64,000 nt of DNA from Pyropia yezoensis. Lineage: Eukaryota > Rhodophyta > Bangiophyceae > Bangiales > Bangiaceae. The stretch spans positions 868,001 through 932,000 of the forward strand of contig CM020620.1 in assembly GCA_009829735.1 (NCBI GenBank). Reading direction: 5' to 3'. The notes beneath the pieces are model-generated. The model saw nothing but the letters and a program-made list of their open reading frames with translations, ran no database searches and was not told the DNA's origin. Position numbers and translations under genes: made by a program. Positions 9,901 through 19,129 of this stretch are shown here, in pieces (the first letter of the stretch is position 1; every line of letters begins with the position of its first letter).

Positions 9901-12900
9901 GGAGGCAACGCGAGTGCGCTGCCACGCGCGCGCATCCGCGACGGTGGGGGGGGAGGTGGTAGCCAAGGTGGCGGCGTCACTGACTGCCAAGGTGTCGGTG
10001 GCTGAGGATGGGAACGGTGGCGGTGCGGCGGGCTCAGCCGCGGAGGGGTCGAGGGCTGGCAAGTCATCCAAGCGGCGGGCTGGCAAGTCCAAGAAGAATG
10101 GTGGCAAGTCTGCCAACTGTGGCTCCCGTGCAGGCCGCAAGCGGTCCCGTTCGGGCGTCAGTGGCGACGCAGCAGCAGACGCAGATGCTGCAGCCGCGTC
10201 GGCCGAATCACGGCTTCTGCTCGAGTCGCTCGTCCGCACCCGCGGCAATGTGGCGGAGGAGTTGATGGACGCGGGCATGACAGGTGCCCTCCACGTCGTC
10301 TCCACCGAGGTTGTCGAGACGTGCCTCCCCGTGGCCCTCATCAAGCCCTTTCCCATCAACGGCTTTCAGCTCATGACGGCAACGGGTGCCAAGGGGAGTG
10401 TCGTCAACGCGTCGCAGATCAGCTGCCACCTCGGCCAGACTGTCCTCGAAGGGCGGCGGGTGCCCCGCATGGGCGGCGGTGGCGCCACCCTCCCCTGCTT
10501 TGCTCCTTTCGACGTCACCCCCAAAGCCGGAGGCTACATTGCGGGCCGCTTCCTCACCGGCCTCGCCCCCTCCGAGTACTTTTTCCATTGCATGGCGGGG
10601 CGCGAAGGACTGGTCGACACGGCGGTCAAGACGGCGCGGTCTGGCTACCTCCAGCGGTGCCTTGTCAAGCACCTGGAGAGTGCGCGTGTGCACTATGACC
10701 ACACGGTGCGGGACAGCGACGATTCCGTGTTGCAGTTTGTGTATGGGGAGGACGGGCTGGACGCGTCCAAGGCGGCGTGGCTCACCCGCACGGTCGGGTG
10801 GCAAGTAGCCAACCACGCGGCGCTTGCTGCCCACGCCGACCCACATGAGCCGCCCCCTGCGCAGCGGCAGATGGACCCTGCCATCGCGATGGACGCCAAG
10901 GCCTCCCGTCGGGCCACACGGAAGGTGGCCAAGGCGGAGGCGCGGGGCACGCCCGTTCCGGATTTTGCGTCTGCTGCGCTCTCGGGTACCCGCCTGGAGC
11001 GCCTCTCCCCCGCGGCGGTGGCTCGCTTGGGTGCCACAGCCGAAACATACGAGGCCAAGGTGGCCGACTATGTGGCCTCCATGACCTCCCGCCCCGCCGC
11101 ACACGTCACTGCCGCTTATGGGGGGGAGGGGGATGGCGACGGCGGCGGAGAGGGTATATTGGCTGTGCGGCCGAGCAGCCACAAGCGGCGGGCGGCACGC
11201 AATGCCAAAAAGGCGGGCGCCGCCGCCGCCGCGTCTACCCCCGTCACTGCAAGCAGCACGGCACCGCTGGCCACCGCCGCCGAGGTGGAGGCCTTTATGG
11301 CGTGGCGGTACCAGCGTGGGGTGGCCGAGCCGGGCGAGGCTGTGGGTGTCGTCGCTGCCCAAGGCGTTGGCGAGCCGTCCACTCAGATGACGCTCAACAC
11401 GTTCCACTTTGCCGGCATGGCGTCGGCTGCGGTCACGCAGGGTATCCCCCGGCTTCGCGAGCTGCTCATGACCGCTGCCCGAAACCCGACGACACCCACC
11501 ATGACACTACCCGTGCTGGGGCGTGGGGAGGCCGGCAAGGCCGCTGCGGAAGCGCTTGCCCTCCGCCTGCGACGTCTGTGCTTGGCTGACCTCCTCACCG
11601 CCGTGGAGGTGCGGCAGGGCGCCGCCGTCCTCGGTGTGGTGTCGGTGGTGGTGCGCCTGTGCTTCCCCCACCCTGCCGTGTACGAGGTGCCCCTGCAGAT
11701 GAGTCGCATGGATGTGGTGCGTGCCGTGGCCAACGGGTTTGTGCACCGTTTGGTGACACTGGTCTTGCGGGAGGTGAGGAAGCTGGACGCGGGGCTGGGG
11801 GTGGGGGCGCGCGTGGGCGTGGCGGCCGCGGGGGGCGCAGGGGTCGTTGATGACGTCGTAGCGCTGGAGTCTGGGCGAGCAGCGGGGACGCGGGGCTCGC
11901 AGCCGCGGGCGCGTCGTGCCAGCGGCGGCGACAGCGGCGGTGCCGCCGACGAGGGCGGTGGGGACGTGTATGGTGATGAAGACCTGGAAGGCGGCCCTGG
12001 CGGCGGGCGGAAAGGGCGTGCCGGCGACGGACTGGGGGATGATGCCGGTCCGACGGGCGGGGCGGCCGCTGCGACCGATGACATGGACGCGACCGAGGCC
12101 AAGCTGGCCGCCGAGGATGAGGGCCAAGAGTACTATGACGATGCGGACGATGACGATGCAGAGGGCGACGGCGACGACGAAGTGGGCGACGATGTCTTTT
12201 CCGTCATTAGCGGTGGCTCATCAGATGCGGGTGGCGGCGGCGGCGGGGGCGGCTCGCGGGCGGCCGCGTCTGGTGGCGCAGCCGGGAAGGGCAACGAGGA
12301 GGTGCTCTCTGACGAAGTGCTGACCGGCCGGGGCGTTACGTACGACCACTCCCCCGCGATGGGGTGGGTGGACGTGGGCCTCACCATTCCCGCTTCCGCG
12401 CCCGGCCGGGTGGCGGTGGCGGACCTTGCCACCGCCGCCGCCCGGGCGACGGACGTCCGCGCCGTGCTCGGGGTGAGCCGGACGTACGTTGAGGAGGCGA
12501 CTGGCGACGGCGCTGCGCCCGACGGGTGGCAGGTCACGACGCAGGGGTGCAACCTGTCCGCCGCGTGGGGGTCTGCGGACCTGGTCGACGTGGCGCGCAT
12601 CGAGTCCAACCACATTTGGGCGATGGTACAGGCGTACGGCGTCGAGGCGGGCCGCGCGGCGCTGGTGCGGGACCTCAACGGCGTCTTTGCGTCGTACGGC
12701 AAGGTAGACCCACGGCATCTGGGCCTCATTGCCGACTATATGACGGTCCACGGGGGGTACCTGGGCTTCAGCCGGGTGGGCATGCAGTCGGCGCCGTCCG
12801 AGTTTCAAAAGATGTCGTTTGAGACGACCACAGCCTTCCTCACCACCGCCGCCATCAATGGGACGGCCGACGCCATGAAGTCCCCGTCGGCGAGTATTGT

Positions 12901-12958
12901 CATGGGCGAGGTGCCCCTGGTGGGGACGGGCTCCTTTGACTTGATGCAGTCTTTTTGA
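6989..12958 (+). CDS. RPA1: DNA-directed RNA polymerase I largest subunit (A190)
   Basis: One uninterrupted exon of 1989 codons, longer than the roughly 1,660-1,720 residues of yeast and human. It forms the catalytic cleft of RNA polymerase I, which transcribes rRNA in the nucleolus. The N-terminal zinc fold is present (C70-x2-C73, C80-x2-H83, then C110-x2-C113), with another pair at C221/C224. The metal-binding loop NADFDGDEMNVHFPQ is intact, with D761, D763 and D765 as Mg ligands. The bridge helix (GREGLVDTAVKTARSGYLQR) lies near residue 1204 and the trigger loop (GEPSTQMTLNTFHFAG) near 1460. The ending SPSASIVMG to GTGSFDL is the Pol I type; the gene lacks the heptad tail of Pol II. Extra length comes from Ala-rich, Lys-rich and acidic insertions. 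ATG at 6989 (TTACCATGG) is preferred over an upstream in-frame ATG at 6947. Confidence 0.97.
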   Translation: MDISTLDPRTRDVAHRVSAVSFCFLTDAAVRALSVLRLTTPVSFDLLGRPVNGGLFDPRLGPTRHAAGPCATCGLPYATCPGHFAHIELAVPLINPLLMPQLLLALKAKCWYCHSFRSAPRRAAMALARLYYLDAGDTFAATACGALETSAVPVEEDMADGGDGGRGDVDVDVSTVEASRLLAGARPAWEAAAAAGKLAPRGLAWKEAVRAFFIATGGKLCRRCGGAAIRVRQDGDAKIFRVALSGLAARASAARGHALASAAASSAVVAARAAAAEAAATPVGMDVDAEGGGPSASAAAAAATAASAAASALLDEGEARQTRLLSPLELEAQVVALWAAEREACELIWGCPGRPGRSTEQGTASPSVPGGSEVAEGAAATPHTPSLFFIRALAVPPTRFRPANKTDAARFAAEHPQNVYYNRLLTGNAALLELAAAAEVVAKAKAEAAAAAERERDEAVTDTDMGVSDGNGGGGGGSSDPMDVDPVAAKKAAAAVAKAAKAATPAAAAKLMLELQTALNSLIDSSRTGRGLDGQIQQNPTGLKQQLEHKEGLFRMYMMGKRVNHSARSVIGPDVFLDTNELGIPESFARRLTYPTPVSALSLPELRAAVRRGPGAHPGANAVEDPARGSQVVLLHATRRRNREAQAATLDRVGPGAVAAYGGGGIGGASSATAAGRGAAGASRADARGDVPPLSAAAERAALARQLPKRVYRHLKTGDLVLFNRQPSLHRASIMAHRVRVLPGERTLRMHYANCGAYNADFDGDEMNVHFPQDEVSRAEASTLALTDNQYITPTSAKPLRGLIQDHVVAGVLLTQRNAFFTPDSFQQLLYGAAERLLTASPDTFVQVPVPAILKPDRLYTGKQLFTALLDVVRAGRPRIRVLAGAAQTSAKTVGPDESAVLLRDGELLRGVLDKAAFGAARYGLVHAVQEAYGCDAAGALLSALGRLFTLFLRIHAHTTGVDDLLIAGGAEATRVRCHARASATVGGEVVAKVAASLTAKVSVAEDGNGGGAAGSAAEGSRAGKSSKRRAGKSKKNGGKSANCGSRAGRKRSRSGVSGDAAADADAAAASAESRLLLESLVRTRGNVAEELMDAGMTGALHVVSTEVVETCLPVALIKPFPINGFQLMTATGAKGSVVNASQISCHLGQTVLEGRRVPRMGGGGATLPCFAPFDVTPKAGGYIAGRFLTGLAPSEYFFHCMAGREGLVDTAVKTARSGYLQRCLVKHLESARVHYDHTVRDSDDSVLQFVYGEDGLDASKAAWLTRTVGWQVANHAALAAHADPHEPPPAQRQMDPAIAMDAKASRRATRKVAKAEARGTPVPDFASAALSGTRLERLSPAAVARLGATAETYEAKVADYVASMTSRPAAHVTAAYGGEGDGDGGGEGILAVRPSSHKRRAARNAKKAGAAAAASTPVTASSTAPLATAAEVEAFMAWRYQRGVAEPGEAVGVVAAQGVGEPSTQMTLNTFHFAGMASAAVTQGIPRLRELLMTAARNPTTPTMTLPVLGRGEAGKAAAEALALRLRRLCLADLLTAVEVRQGAAVLGVVSVVVRLCFPHPAVYEVPLQMSRMDVVRAVANGFVHRLVTLVLREVRKLDAGLGVGARVGVAAAGGAGVVDDVVALESGRAAGTRGSQPRARRASGGDSGGAADEGGGDVYGDEDLEGGPGGGRKGRAGDGLGDDAGPTGGAAAATDDMDATEAKLAAEDEGQEYYDDADDDDAEGDGDDEVGDDVFSVISGGSSDAGGGGGGGGSRAAASGGAAGKGNEEVLSDEVLTGRGVTYDHSPAMGWVDVGLTIPASAPGRVAVADLATAAARATDVRAVLGVSRTYVEEATGDGAAPDGWQVTTQGCNLSAAWGSADLVDVARIESNHIWAMVQAYGVEAGRAALVRDLNGVFASYGKVDPRHLGLIADYMTVHGGYLGFSRVGMQSAPSEFQKMSFETTTAFLTTAAINGTADAMKSPSASIVMGEVPLVGTGSFDLMQSF

Positions 12959-14154
12959 GCGGCCCCTTTCGTGTTTGAGCCGCTTTGCTGAGCGACCGAC
13001 GCCACCAGACGGCAGCCGGTCGCGTCCCTGGGGAGCGGCCACGACGATGCCGCTAGTCGTCCCTCGCTTGTCTTTTTCTTTTTTTTGTGACGGTCACGGC
13101 GTTGCCACTGGCTTTTCTTTTTCTTGATGTTGCTGCTGGTGTGCGTTGCATTGCAGTCAACCGGGCGGCGATGCGGCGCGGCGGCGCGGCACGCCCCCTG
13201 CCCACTCTCCCGGCTGCGACGGCGATGACTCGAGGGGGGGAGGGGGGGAAAAGAGGAGAGTGGCCTCGCCAGTGATGACCGAGACGGCTCAACAACCAGG
13301 TAACCAAACACAAGGTTGTGGGGACACGTGGGACGGTGAACAGCCCCGTCAGATGGCCTGCTCAACGCGCCCACCACGCGATCTGTGGATCTGCGGGGCG
13401 CACCGCCGCGCGCCCTCGTCCGACGAGGAAGGGGCTGGGACGCGGCTGCGCTGGCGCCTGCCAACCCTGCTCCCGCACCCCCCCCGTCTTCTTTTTTTGC
13501 CGCCCCGGCGGTCCTCGTGTGGACGTCGCCGCCCACTCACCACCCCCCCGCCCCACCAATGGTGGATAACGACGAGGCGGTGGCCAACGTGGCGGCCGCC
13601 ATTGCGTCCAACCATACTAAATAATAGCTAGAGGTATCGGGCCGGCGGGAGCCAATCCCCGGCCGCCGGCAGGTGGTCCACCCCCCTCACGCGTGGTGGG
13701 CAGGGGGCCCCTGTGGGCCGCCCCACACCTGGACGGCCGTGGCGGCCGCCCCCCTCCCTCCCCGCTTCCCAGCTGCGGCTCTCCCTGCCCGTTGGCATTG
13801 TCGCCACTCTGGGGAAACGCCCCCGAGCGGACGAGCCGTGTGGGTGGGGGAGCCCGCCTGGCAGCGCAGCAGGAGATATGTATGCCCCGGAAACCAGCTG
13901 GCCGACCATCAGTCCACACCGCAGAGCACCGGCGATCTCCTCAGAGGCGGAGGAGGGACCCGCCGACGGGAGGGGTATACATAGACCCGCCACCTGGATG
14001 GCGCGCGCGAGGTAGGGGGAACGACCCGCACGAGGCGCACCTCACAACGGACGGATGGGGTGGGAACGCACGTCACATCGGCCGGATGGGGTGGGACTGA
14101 CACTACAGTCTGGCCTGCCTCAAAGAAACAAAAGAATCTGTCAGAGATCACGAC

Positions 14155-14523
14155 ATGCGTTGGACACACGATGCGGTGGACCCACCGCCACAGCGCGCTG
14201 TGGGACCCGCGCTAGATATCAGTCTGACAGCAGATTTTCACAACTCACTTATGAGGGAAGGTTGCCAGGCTGCTCTTTTCTCAAAAAACATATTAGCGGA
14301 CTCGGCAGCACCTCAGGAGTCCGGCCGTCCTGTCCGTTTCTGCAGGCGATGCCTGGTTGCTGAGGAAAAAATGCAGCCTTGTTTGGGGGGGTACATCAGG
14401 TTCTCACAACTCTCGTTTACACATCAGGACAACCGCCTGGAGCACTTCTTACTGAGATACAGCAGAAAAGACTTGATTGTATTCGTAGTCGAGGAGCATC
14501 TTTTCACGTCCGTCGACCAATGA
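14155..14523 (+). CDS. Doubtful ORF in an AT-richer island, 122 aa
   Basis: An ATG-started frame whose composition (Phe, Leu, Asn, Ile and Cys present in normal amounts) differs from the Arg/Pro/Gly artefacts nearby. It contains a C-x2-C pair (RFCRRCLVAEEK) and a hydrophobic stretch (DLIVFVVEEHLF). I do not recognise a family. It may be the remnant of a mobile-element protein, because it sits in a local drop of GC. No promoter, intron or conserved motif supports expression. Confidence 0.15.
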   Translation: MRWTHDAVDPPPQRAVGPALDISLTADFHNSLMREGCQAALFSKNILADSAAPQESGRPVRFCRRCLVAEEKMQPCLGGYIRFSQLSFTHQDNRLEHFLLRYSRKDLIVFVVEEHLFTSVDQ

Positions 14524-15450
14524 GAGCGAAGAGAGCTGAAGCAGCACGACCCCTTCGCGATCGTGACGTCCGGCATCACAGCCCCTGAGCTCCAAACAGC
14601 ATCCCCCCCTGCTCCGGGGTGGTTATGCGTCGCCCCCCCCGCCCCCAACAACGACGGAGCTCGCTGGGACTTGCGGCTGGTAGAGATGCTCGCCTGCTCC
14701 ACGGGTAGCGCCTTGCGTCTGAAAGAACGCGGAACAGATGCTCTTTTCCCACTTCAATGAGCCTGAAGATAGCACCTCCCTCGCCCCTCGCTGACAGCGA
14801 CGCGTCCGTGAGGGTGGGTGGCCGTGCTGGGGAAAGTGTGGGGCACACTGTTGTTGTGCAGCGGTGTGGGGCGCGCCCGCTGGCTCCCGCCAACACCCTA
14901 TCGAGAACAGCCGGGGGGGTTAAGGGGGGAGGTGGGGAGGGTGAGGGCAAGCGGGAAGAGGCGCTTGCGCCACCGTCAGCCCACTGCAGCAAATAGAGAG
15001 GTCCTGGTAGGCCGGGACAGGCCCACAGACGTGTTCTGCTCTTCTGGTGACTCTGCCAAGGAGCTCAAGGCCGGGATAGGAGGAGGAAGAGTGCAGCGAG
15101 GCGCAGGTGGGGCGAGCGGGACGCAAGGATGCGTTGCAAAGAAGTCGGGTTCGGGCCAACAGTCAGTCAGATGAGCGTTCTGAGGCGGTAATTAGAACCA
15201 ATTTGAGCTCCGCCAGAGCGCTCTCTTTTCCGCCCGTGAGGCTTCAGTCGCGCACCTGTGCTCCTATTTTTTTTCTTCTTTATATCGTTGAAGAGCCTGT
15301 GAGCTGGCGCACCCAACGGTGTGACTCACGTACACCCCCTTGCACTGCATCACATTTTAGTACGAGTTGCCTTGCGGCTGCCGCCGACTTCTGCGGCCGT
15401 TCGGAAGGGATTCTCATATACAAACACTGTGGGTTTTCTATGTAAGCGGA

Positions 15451-15490
15451 AGTTGTGAAAAACTGGTGTCACTTGTGAAAAACTGGTGTC
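15451..15490. repeat. Tandem duplication of a 20-bp unit
   Basis: Two adjacent copies of a 20-bp unit ending in TTGTGAAAAACTGGTGTC, differing at one base (AG versus AC at the start). It lies in an AT-richer island upstream of the GMC gene. Confidence 0.9.
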
Positions 15491-16231
15491 AGACGGATAT
15501 CCGTACTACAGTGTTATAGGCCGAGCCGTACGGGAGAGCGCGCCCACTGGAGAGACAACCGCGCCTTGACAAGGAGACACCGTCTGCCTAGCCTGGATTT
15601 CTCCTCAGGGGAGGCACCGTCCGTTCGCGCGGGCCCTCCCCTTGAGGAGGGATCCCGTCGACGACCTCGCTCGAGCGAGCAGAGCGCTCTCCCTCGCCGT
15701 CGGGGCGCGCGAAGGGGCGGCACGTGCGCTGGGTGGATTGCCACGCTGGCCGCCCGCCGGAGGTCCCCGACAGCGCATGGGCAGGGCCACGCGCGCGGTC
15801 GGTTAAGGATACCTCGTGGCCGCTCCCCGGTCCGCTGTGGCTACTGTACGCCGTGGGCTCAGCCCTTGTGACGATAGGGACGCGGCCGGTCGCTGTCCCT
15901 GTAGATTGGCGTAGCTGCCGCGGCGCACGACTCCGGCATGCCACGACAACGCACAGGGCGGGTGCGTCCCCTCAGAGAGTGCGCCTCGTGGGTCTATTTG
16001 AGTGCGCCCCCCCCCCCTCTCGGAACGGGCGACGGCCTCGCGGGGGAGCCCCACAGCTCGCGTCGTCTCCCACTAGCTCTCTCGGCCGTCAACGCGCGCC
16101 GCGCCGCCCGGTTCCTGCTGGATACACCAGCGGTGCTCCGCTTTGACTTGACCTGCACGCCCTCGGCGGGAGGCGGCTTGTCAGGGAGCCGCCTGTGCCG
16201 GCAGTGGCTGCTCCTCCCTCGAGCAGCCGGC

Positions 16232-17941
16232 ATGCGCGCCCCAGTGGGCGCCCTCGGCGCCTCCCTGCTGCTGCTCCTGGCGGCGGCGGCGGCGGCTACC
16301 GCCCCCGCCGCCGCCTCGGCCCGCCGCCCCCCTGACGACATGGACATTGTCATTGTGGGGGGCGGCACCGCCGGCTGTGCGCTCGCCGCCCGCCTGTGTG
16401 CGGCGCTGCCCGCCCGGCGGGTGGTGCTGCTGGAGCGGGGCGGCCGGCGCAACGCGACAGAGGAGTTCCTTGTCCGCTCCCCGCGGCAGGCGGTGGCCGC
16501 CTGGGCGGTGCCGTCCCTCCTCGAGACCTTCCCCAGCGCCCCCGAGCGCGCCCTGGGCCGCCGCCGCGTCCAGCTGGCGACGGGCGCCACGCTCGGCGGG
16601 GGGAGCGCCGTGAACATTGGGCAGTGGTCCGTGCCGCTGGCCGGGACGGTCGACGGGTGGGGCATCCCCGGCCTCGGCGACACCGCCGCCCGCCGCTATT
16701 TTCGTCGCGCCGCCCGGCAGCTGCGGGTGGCGGTGCCCCGCGGGGGCCTGCGCCAAGCCTACGTCGACGACTGGCTCGCCGCCGCCGCCCGCGCGGGCGT
16801 GCCCTCCGTCGACGACACGGTGTGGCCGCCCCCCAACCGCGGCTCGTGGGTCCACCGCCTGACCGTCGACCGTGCCGGCCGCCGCCGCGACGCGTGCACG
16901 GCGTACGTGGCGCCCGCCTTGAAGGGGGTGTGTGCGGCCAACCTGCGGGTGCACCAGGGGGTGACGGTGACCAAGGTGCTGTGGGAGGACGACGACGGGG
17001 CGCGGGCGGCGGGCCCGACGACCGCCGCCGACGGCCGCCGCCGACGTCGCGGCACGCGCGTGGCCGGGGTGGCGTACGTGGCGTCGGCAGACGGCGACGC
17101 GGGGCGGGTGCGCACGCTCCGCGCGCGGCAGGCGGTGATTTCCGCTGCCGGGGCGGTGGGGTCCCCCAAGCTCCTCCAGCTGTCGGGCATTGGCCGCCGC
17201 CGGGCGCTGCGGCGGGCGGGGGTGACCCCCCGGGTGGACCTGCCCGTCGGGGAGCGCTTCCAGACGCGCCCCTTTTTGGGCGTCGTCTCCGAGTACGCGG
17301 GCGTGCCGCTGGCAGCGGGAAACAACGCGTCGGTGGTGGCCGCCCCGGCGACGCGGCGGCGGTGGGAGGCGGGGCGGGGGGGGGTGCTGGGCGTCGCCGC
17401 CCACGCCGGCCTGCTGCGGGTGCCCGACGGGGCGGGCGGCTACGTCACCGCCTCGTTTACCCCCGACGCGGTGCCGGGGGAGCCCGTCTTTGGGGCCTAC
17501 TGCATGACCAACCCGTCGTCGACGGGGCGGCTGACGCTCGCCGACGCCAGCCCGTTTAGCGCGCCGGTGGTGGAGACCCGCTCGCTGGGGGAGGGCCATG
17601 AGGTCGCCACCCTCCTGGCCTGCCTCCGCCGCATGGCGGCGGTGGCTGCCGCCTTCCCGCCCGCCTTTCGCATGCGCCAGACGGTGCCGCGCCGGGGGCG
17701 CCTGGACGAGGCGTACGTGCGGGCGAGCTCCGAGGTGAGCGGCCACCTGGTGGGCGGCTGCCAGGTGGGGGCGGTCGTTGACGGCGGCTTCCGGGTCAAG
17801 GGCTTTCGCAACCTGTACGTGGTGGACTCGTCGGCCATCCCGTCCATCCCGCTGTCGGCCGGCACGATGGCGTCGGTGTACATGCTCGCCGAGTTTGCGG
17901 CGGAGAAGCTGATCCGCGTCTTCCGCGCGGCGGCCATCTGA
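16232..17941 (+). CDS. GMC-family FAD oxidoreductase, secreted or lumenal
   Basis: A single-exon protein of 569 residues. Residues 1-30 form a signal peptide: basic start, long Leu/Ala core, then AAASA. The FAD-binding Rossmann motif DIVIVGGGTAGCALAARL follows at about residue 38. Both GMC signatures are visible: TLGGGSAVNIGQWSVP, and ISAAGAVGSPKLLQLSGIG. The C-terminal substrate domain has SGHLVGGCQVG with the catalytic His at 505, and LYVVDSSAIPSIPLSAGTMAS. GMC enzymes oxidise alcohols, sugars or cyanohydrins; the plant HOTHEAD and algal fatty-acid photodecarboxylase groups also belong here. The substrate cannot be told from sequence. The second active-site His/Asn, normally in the GGN(P/T)xxxT segment, appears replaced by Thr. 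The next gene downstream is convergent. Confidence 0.85.
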   Translation: MRAPVGALGASLLLLLAAAAAATAPAAASARRPPDDMDIVIVGGGTAGCALAARLCAALPARRVVLLERGGRRNATEEFLVRSPRQAVAAWAVPSLLETFPSAPERALGRRRVQLATGATLGGGSAVNIGQWSVPLAGTVDGWGIPGLGDTAARRYFRRAARQLRVAVPRGGLRQAYVDDWLAAAARAGVPSVDDTVWPPPNRGSWVHRLTVDRAGRRRDACTAYVAPALKGVCAANLRVHQGVTVTKVLWEDDDGARAAGPTTAADGRRRRRGTRVAGVAYVASADGDAGRVRTLRARQAVISAAGAVGSPKLLQLSGIGRRRALRRAGVTPRVDLPVGERFQTRPFLGVVSEYAGVPLAAGNNASVVAAPATRRRWEAGRGGVLGVAAHAGLLRVPDGAGGYVTASFTPDAVPGEPVFGAYCMTNPSSTGRLTLADASPFSAPVVETRSLGEGHEVATLLACLRRMAAVAAAFPPAFRMRQTVPRRGRLDEAYVRASSEVSGHLVGGCQVGAVVDGGFRVKGFRNLYVVDSSAIPSIPLSAGTMASVYMLAEFAAEKLIRVFRAAAI

Positions 17942-19129
17942 AGCAATGGGATATACCTACTGCAGAGAGGGGGAGGGGAGGAACGCGCCCGGATGGGGCG
18001 CACCGCAATCATCTTCGTGATGGCCCACACCGAATGAAAAGTGGCACTTGAACTCTTAGCGTACAGCCACCAGCGCGGGCTATCATCAGATTCACGAATT
18101 TTGAGGTAACATCACTTTTGATACTTACGTCGGACTTGAGGTTCGTTCACTTTTTCAAGCGCGATAGCCAAGCAGAGCGCGTTCTTTTCAGTCTGAGATT
18201 GTTCTCATAGACATTGCATTCCACAATGTAACGTTACACACCAAATAGTTTTGGCTTCCTTTCGATAGCCCACGTTGGTAGCTATGCCCTTACTTGTGTG
18301 GTTGGACTTCCGTGGGGGGCTGCCCCCCGCCCGCCGCACGCGGCGAACGCGGCGGCGCGGCCGCTGGCCGATGCCCTTTCCTTCTCGCGTCATCTGTGGC
18401 CCACGTGAGCTACGTACTTGGGGCATGGACCCTGACCATCAGACTGTTTTGGTGCACGTTGCGGCAGTAGTAGGTATTTTGGGGTGATGCGGAGGCTCGC
18501 CCCCGCCGAGGTGCCCATATCGCAGGCCACCATGCGCGTCGCACAGCGGCGGTCAGTTCTCTGCCCGTCTGCGGCCCTCACCCTCTCATCCTTTCTCCGC
18601 TACGACCAGCTGGGGCAGGCAGACCTGCTGGCGGCTGGCGACGGGTGGCACCGCAGCAGCGCGCTCCGGGGGGTGTAGGCAGAGGAAGTGGCTCCCCTGC
18701 GCGGGTGCGGGGACAGCCCCCCCGCGGCACAGGGGAATCACGTCCACCGCAGGCGGGAGTAGGTCGCGGGCGTGAGGTGCCTGGTCGAGGCAGGGGGGGT
18801 CTGGGGCGCCACTGTCAGCCGCAGGGAGTAGCTCCCAACCAAAAGCTCCGAACTCGTTTGTGCGGTGCCCAAATCGCAACAAGGCCGTGTACGACTCGAA
18901 ATCGCAAAACCGTACCCGTGAAAAGCGCCCTGGTCTGCCCCGCAAACCAGACCACGCGAGAGCGACGAGAGGTGACGAGTGACGAAAATCCAGACCTACC
19001 ACTTTCACGGGGTCCTAAAACGGCCACCCCCCCCGGCGCACGCGCATGCGCCCCAACGAGCCGTCCCCTCCCGTCCATATCCCGCCCCTTCCTTATCCTC
19101 TCCCTTCCCTACCCCCTCCCCTCCAACCG
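17942..19129. other. Convergent spacer between GMC and LSD1-like genes
   Basis: About 1.2 kb with an AT-richer stretch at 18040-18280. It holds no confident gene. One minus-strand frame at 18586-19008 has protein-like composition and is listed separately. Confidence 0.4.
18586..19008 (-). CDS. Doubtful ORF or unassigned exon, about 140 aa
   Basis: An open minus-strand frame about 120 bases downstream of the LSD1-like stop. It begins with GTG, not ATG, so if real it would be an internal or terminal exon. Composition is balanced (VVGLDFRHSSPLVALAWSGL, DFESYTALLRFGHRTNEFGA), unlike antisense artefacts here. No family is recognised and no convincing donor in the upstream gene was found. Confidence 0.2.
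   Translation of the reverse strand: MKVVGLDFRHSSPLVALAWSGLRGRPGRFSRVRFCDFESYTALLRFGHRTNEFGAFGWELLPAADSGAPDPPCLDQAPHARDLLPPAVDVIPLCRGGAVPAPAQGSHFLCLHPPERAAAVPPVASRQQVCLPQLVVAEKG

Larger units (their letters stand above)
12959..16231. other. Long spacer with AT-richer islands, no confident gene
   Basis: 3.3 kb between RPA1 and the GMC oxidoreductase. GC content falls clearly at about 14100-14560 and 15170-15500, unlike the flanking genes, which suggests old insertions or decayed sequence. The only regular structure is a tandem 20-mer at 15451. A 122-codon frame at 14155 is listed separately with low confidence. Confidence 0.4.
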
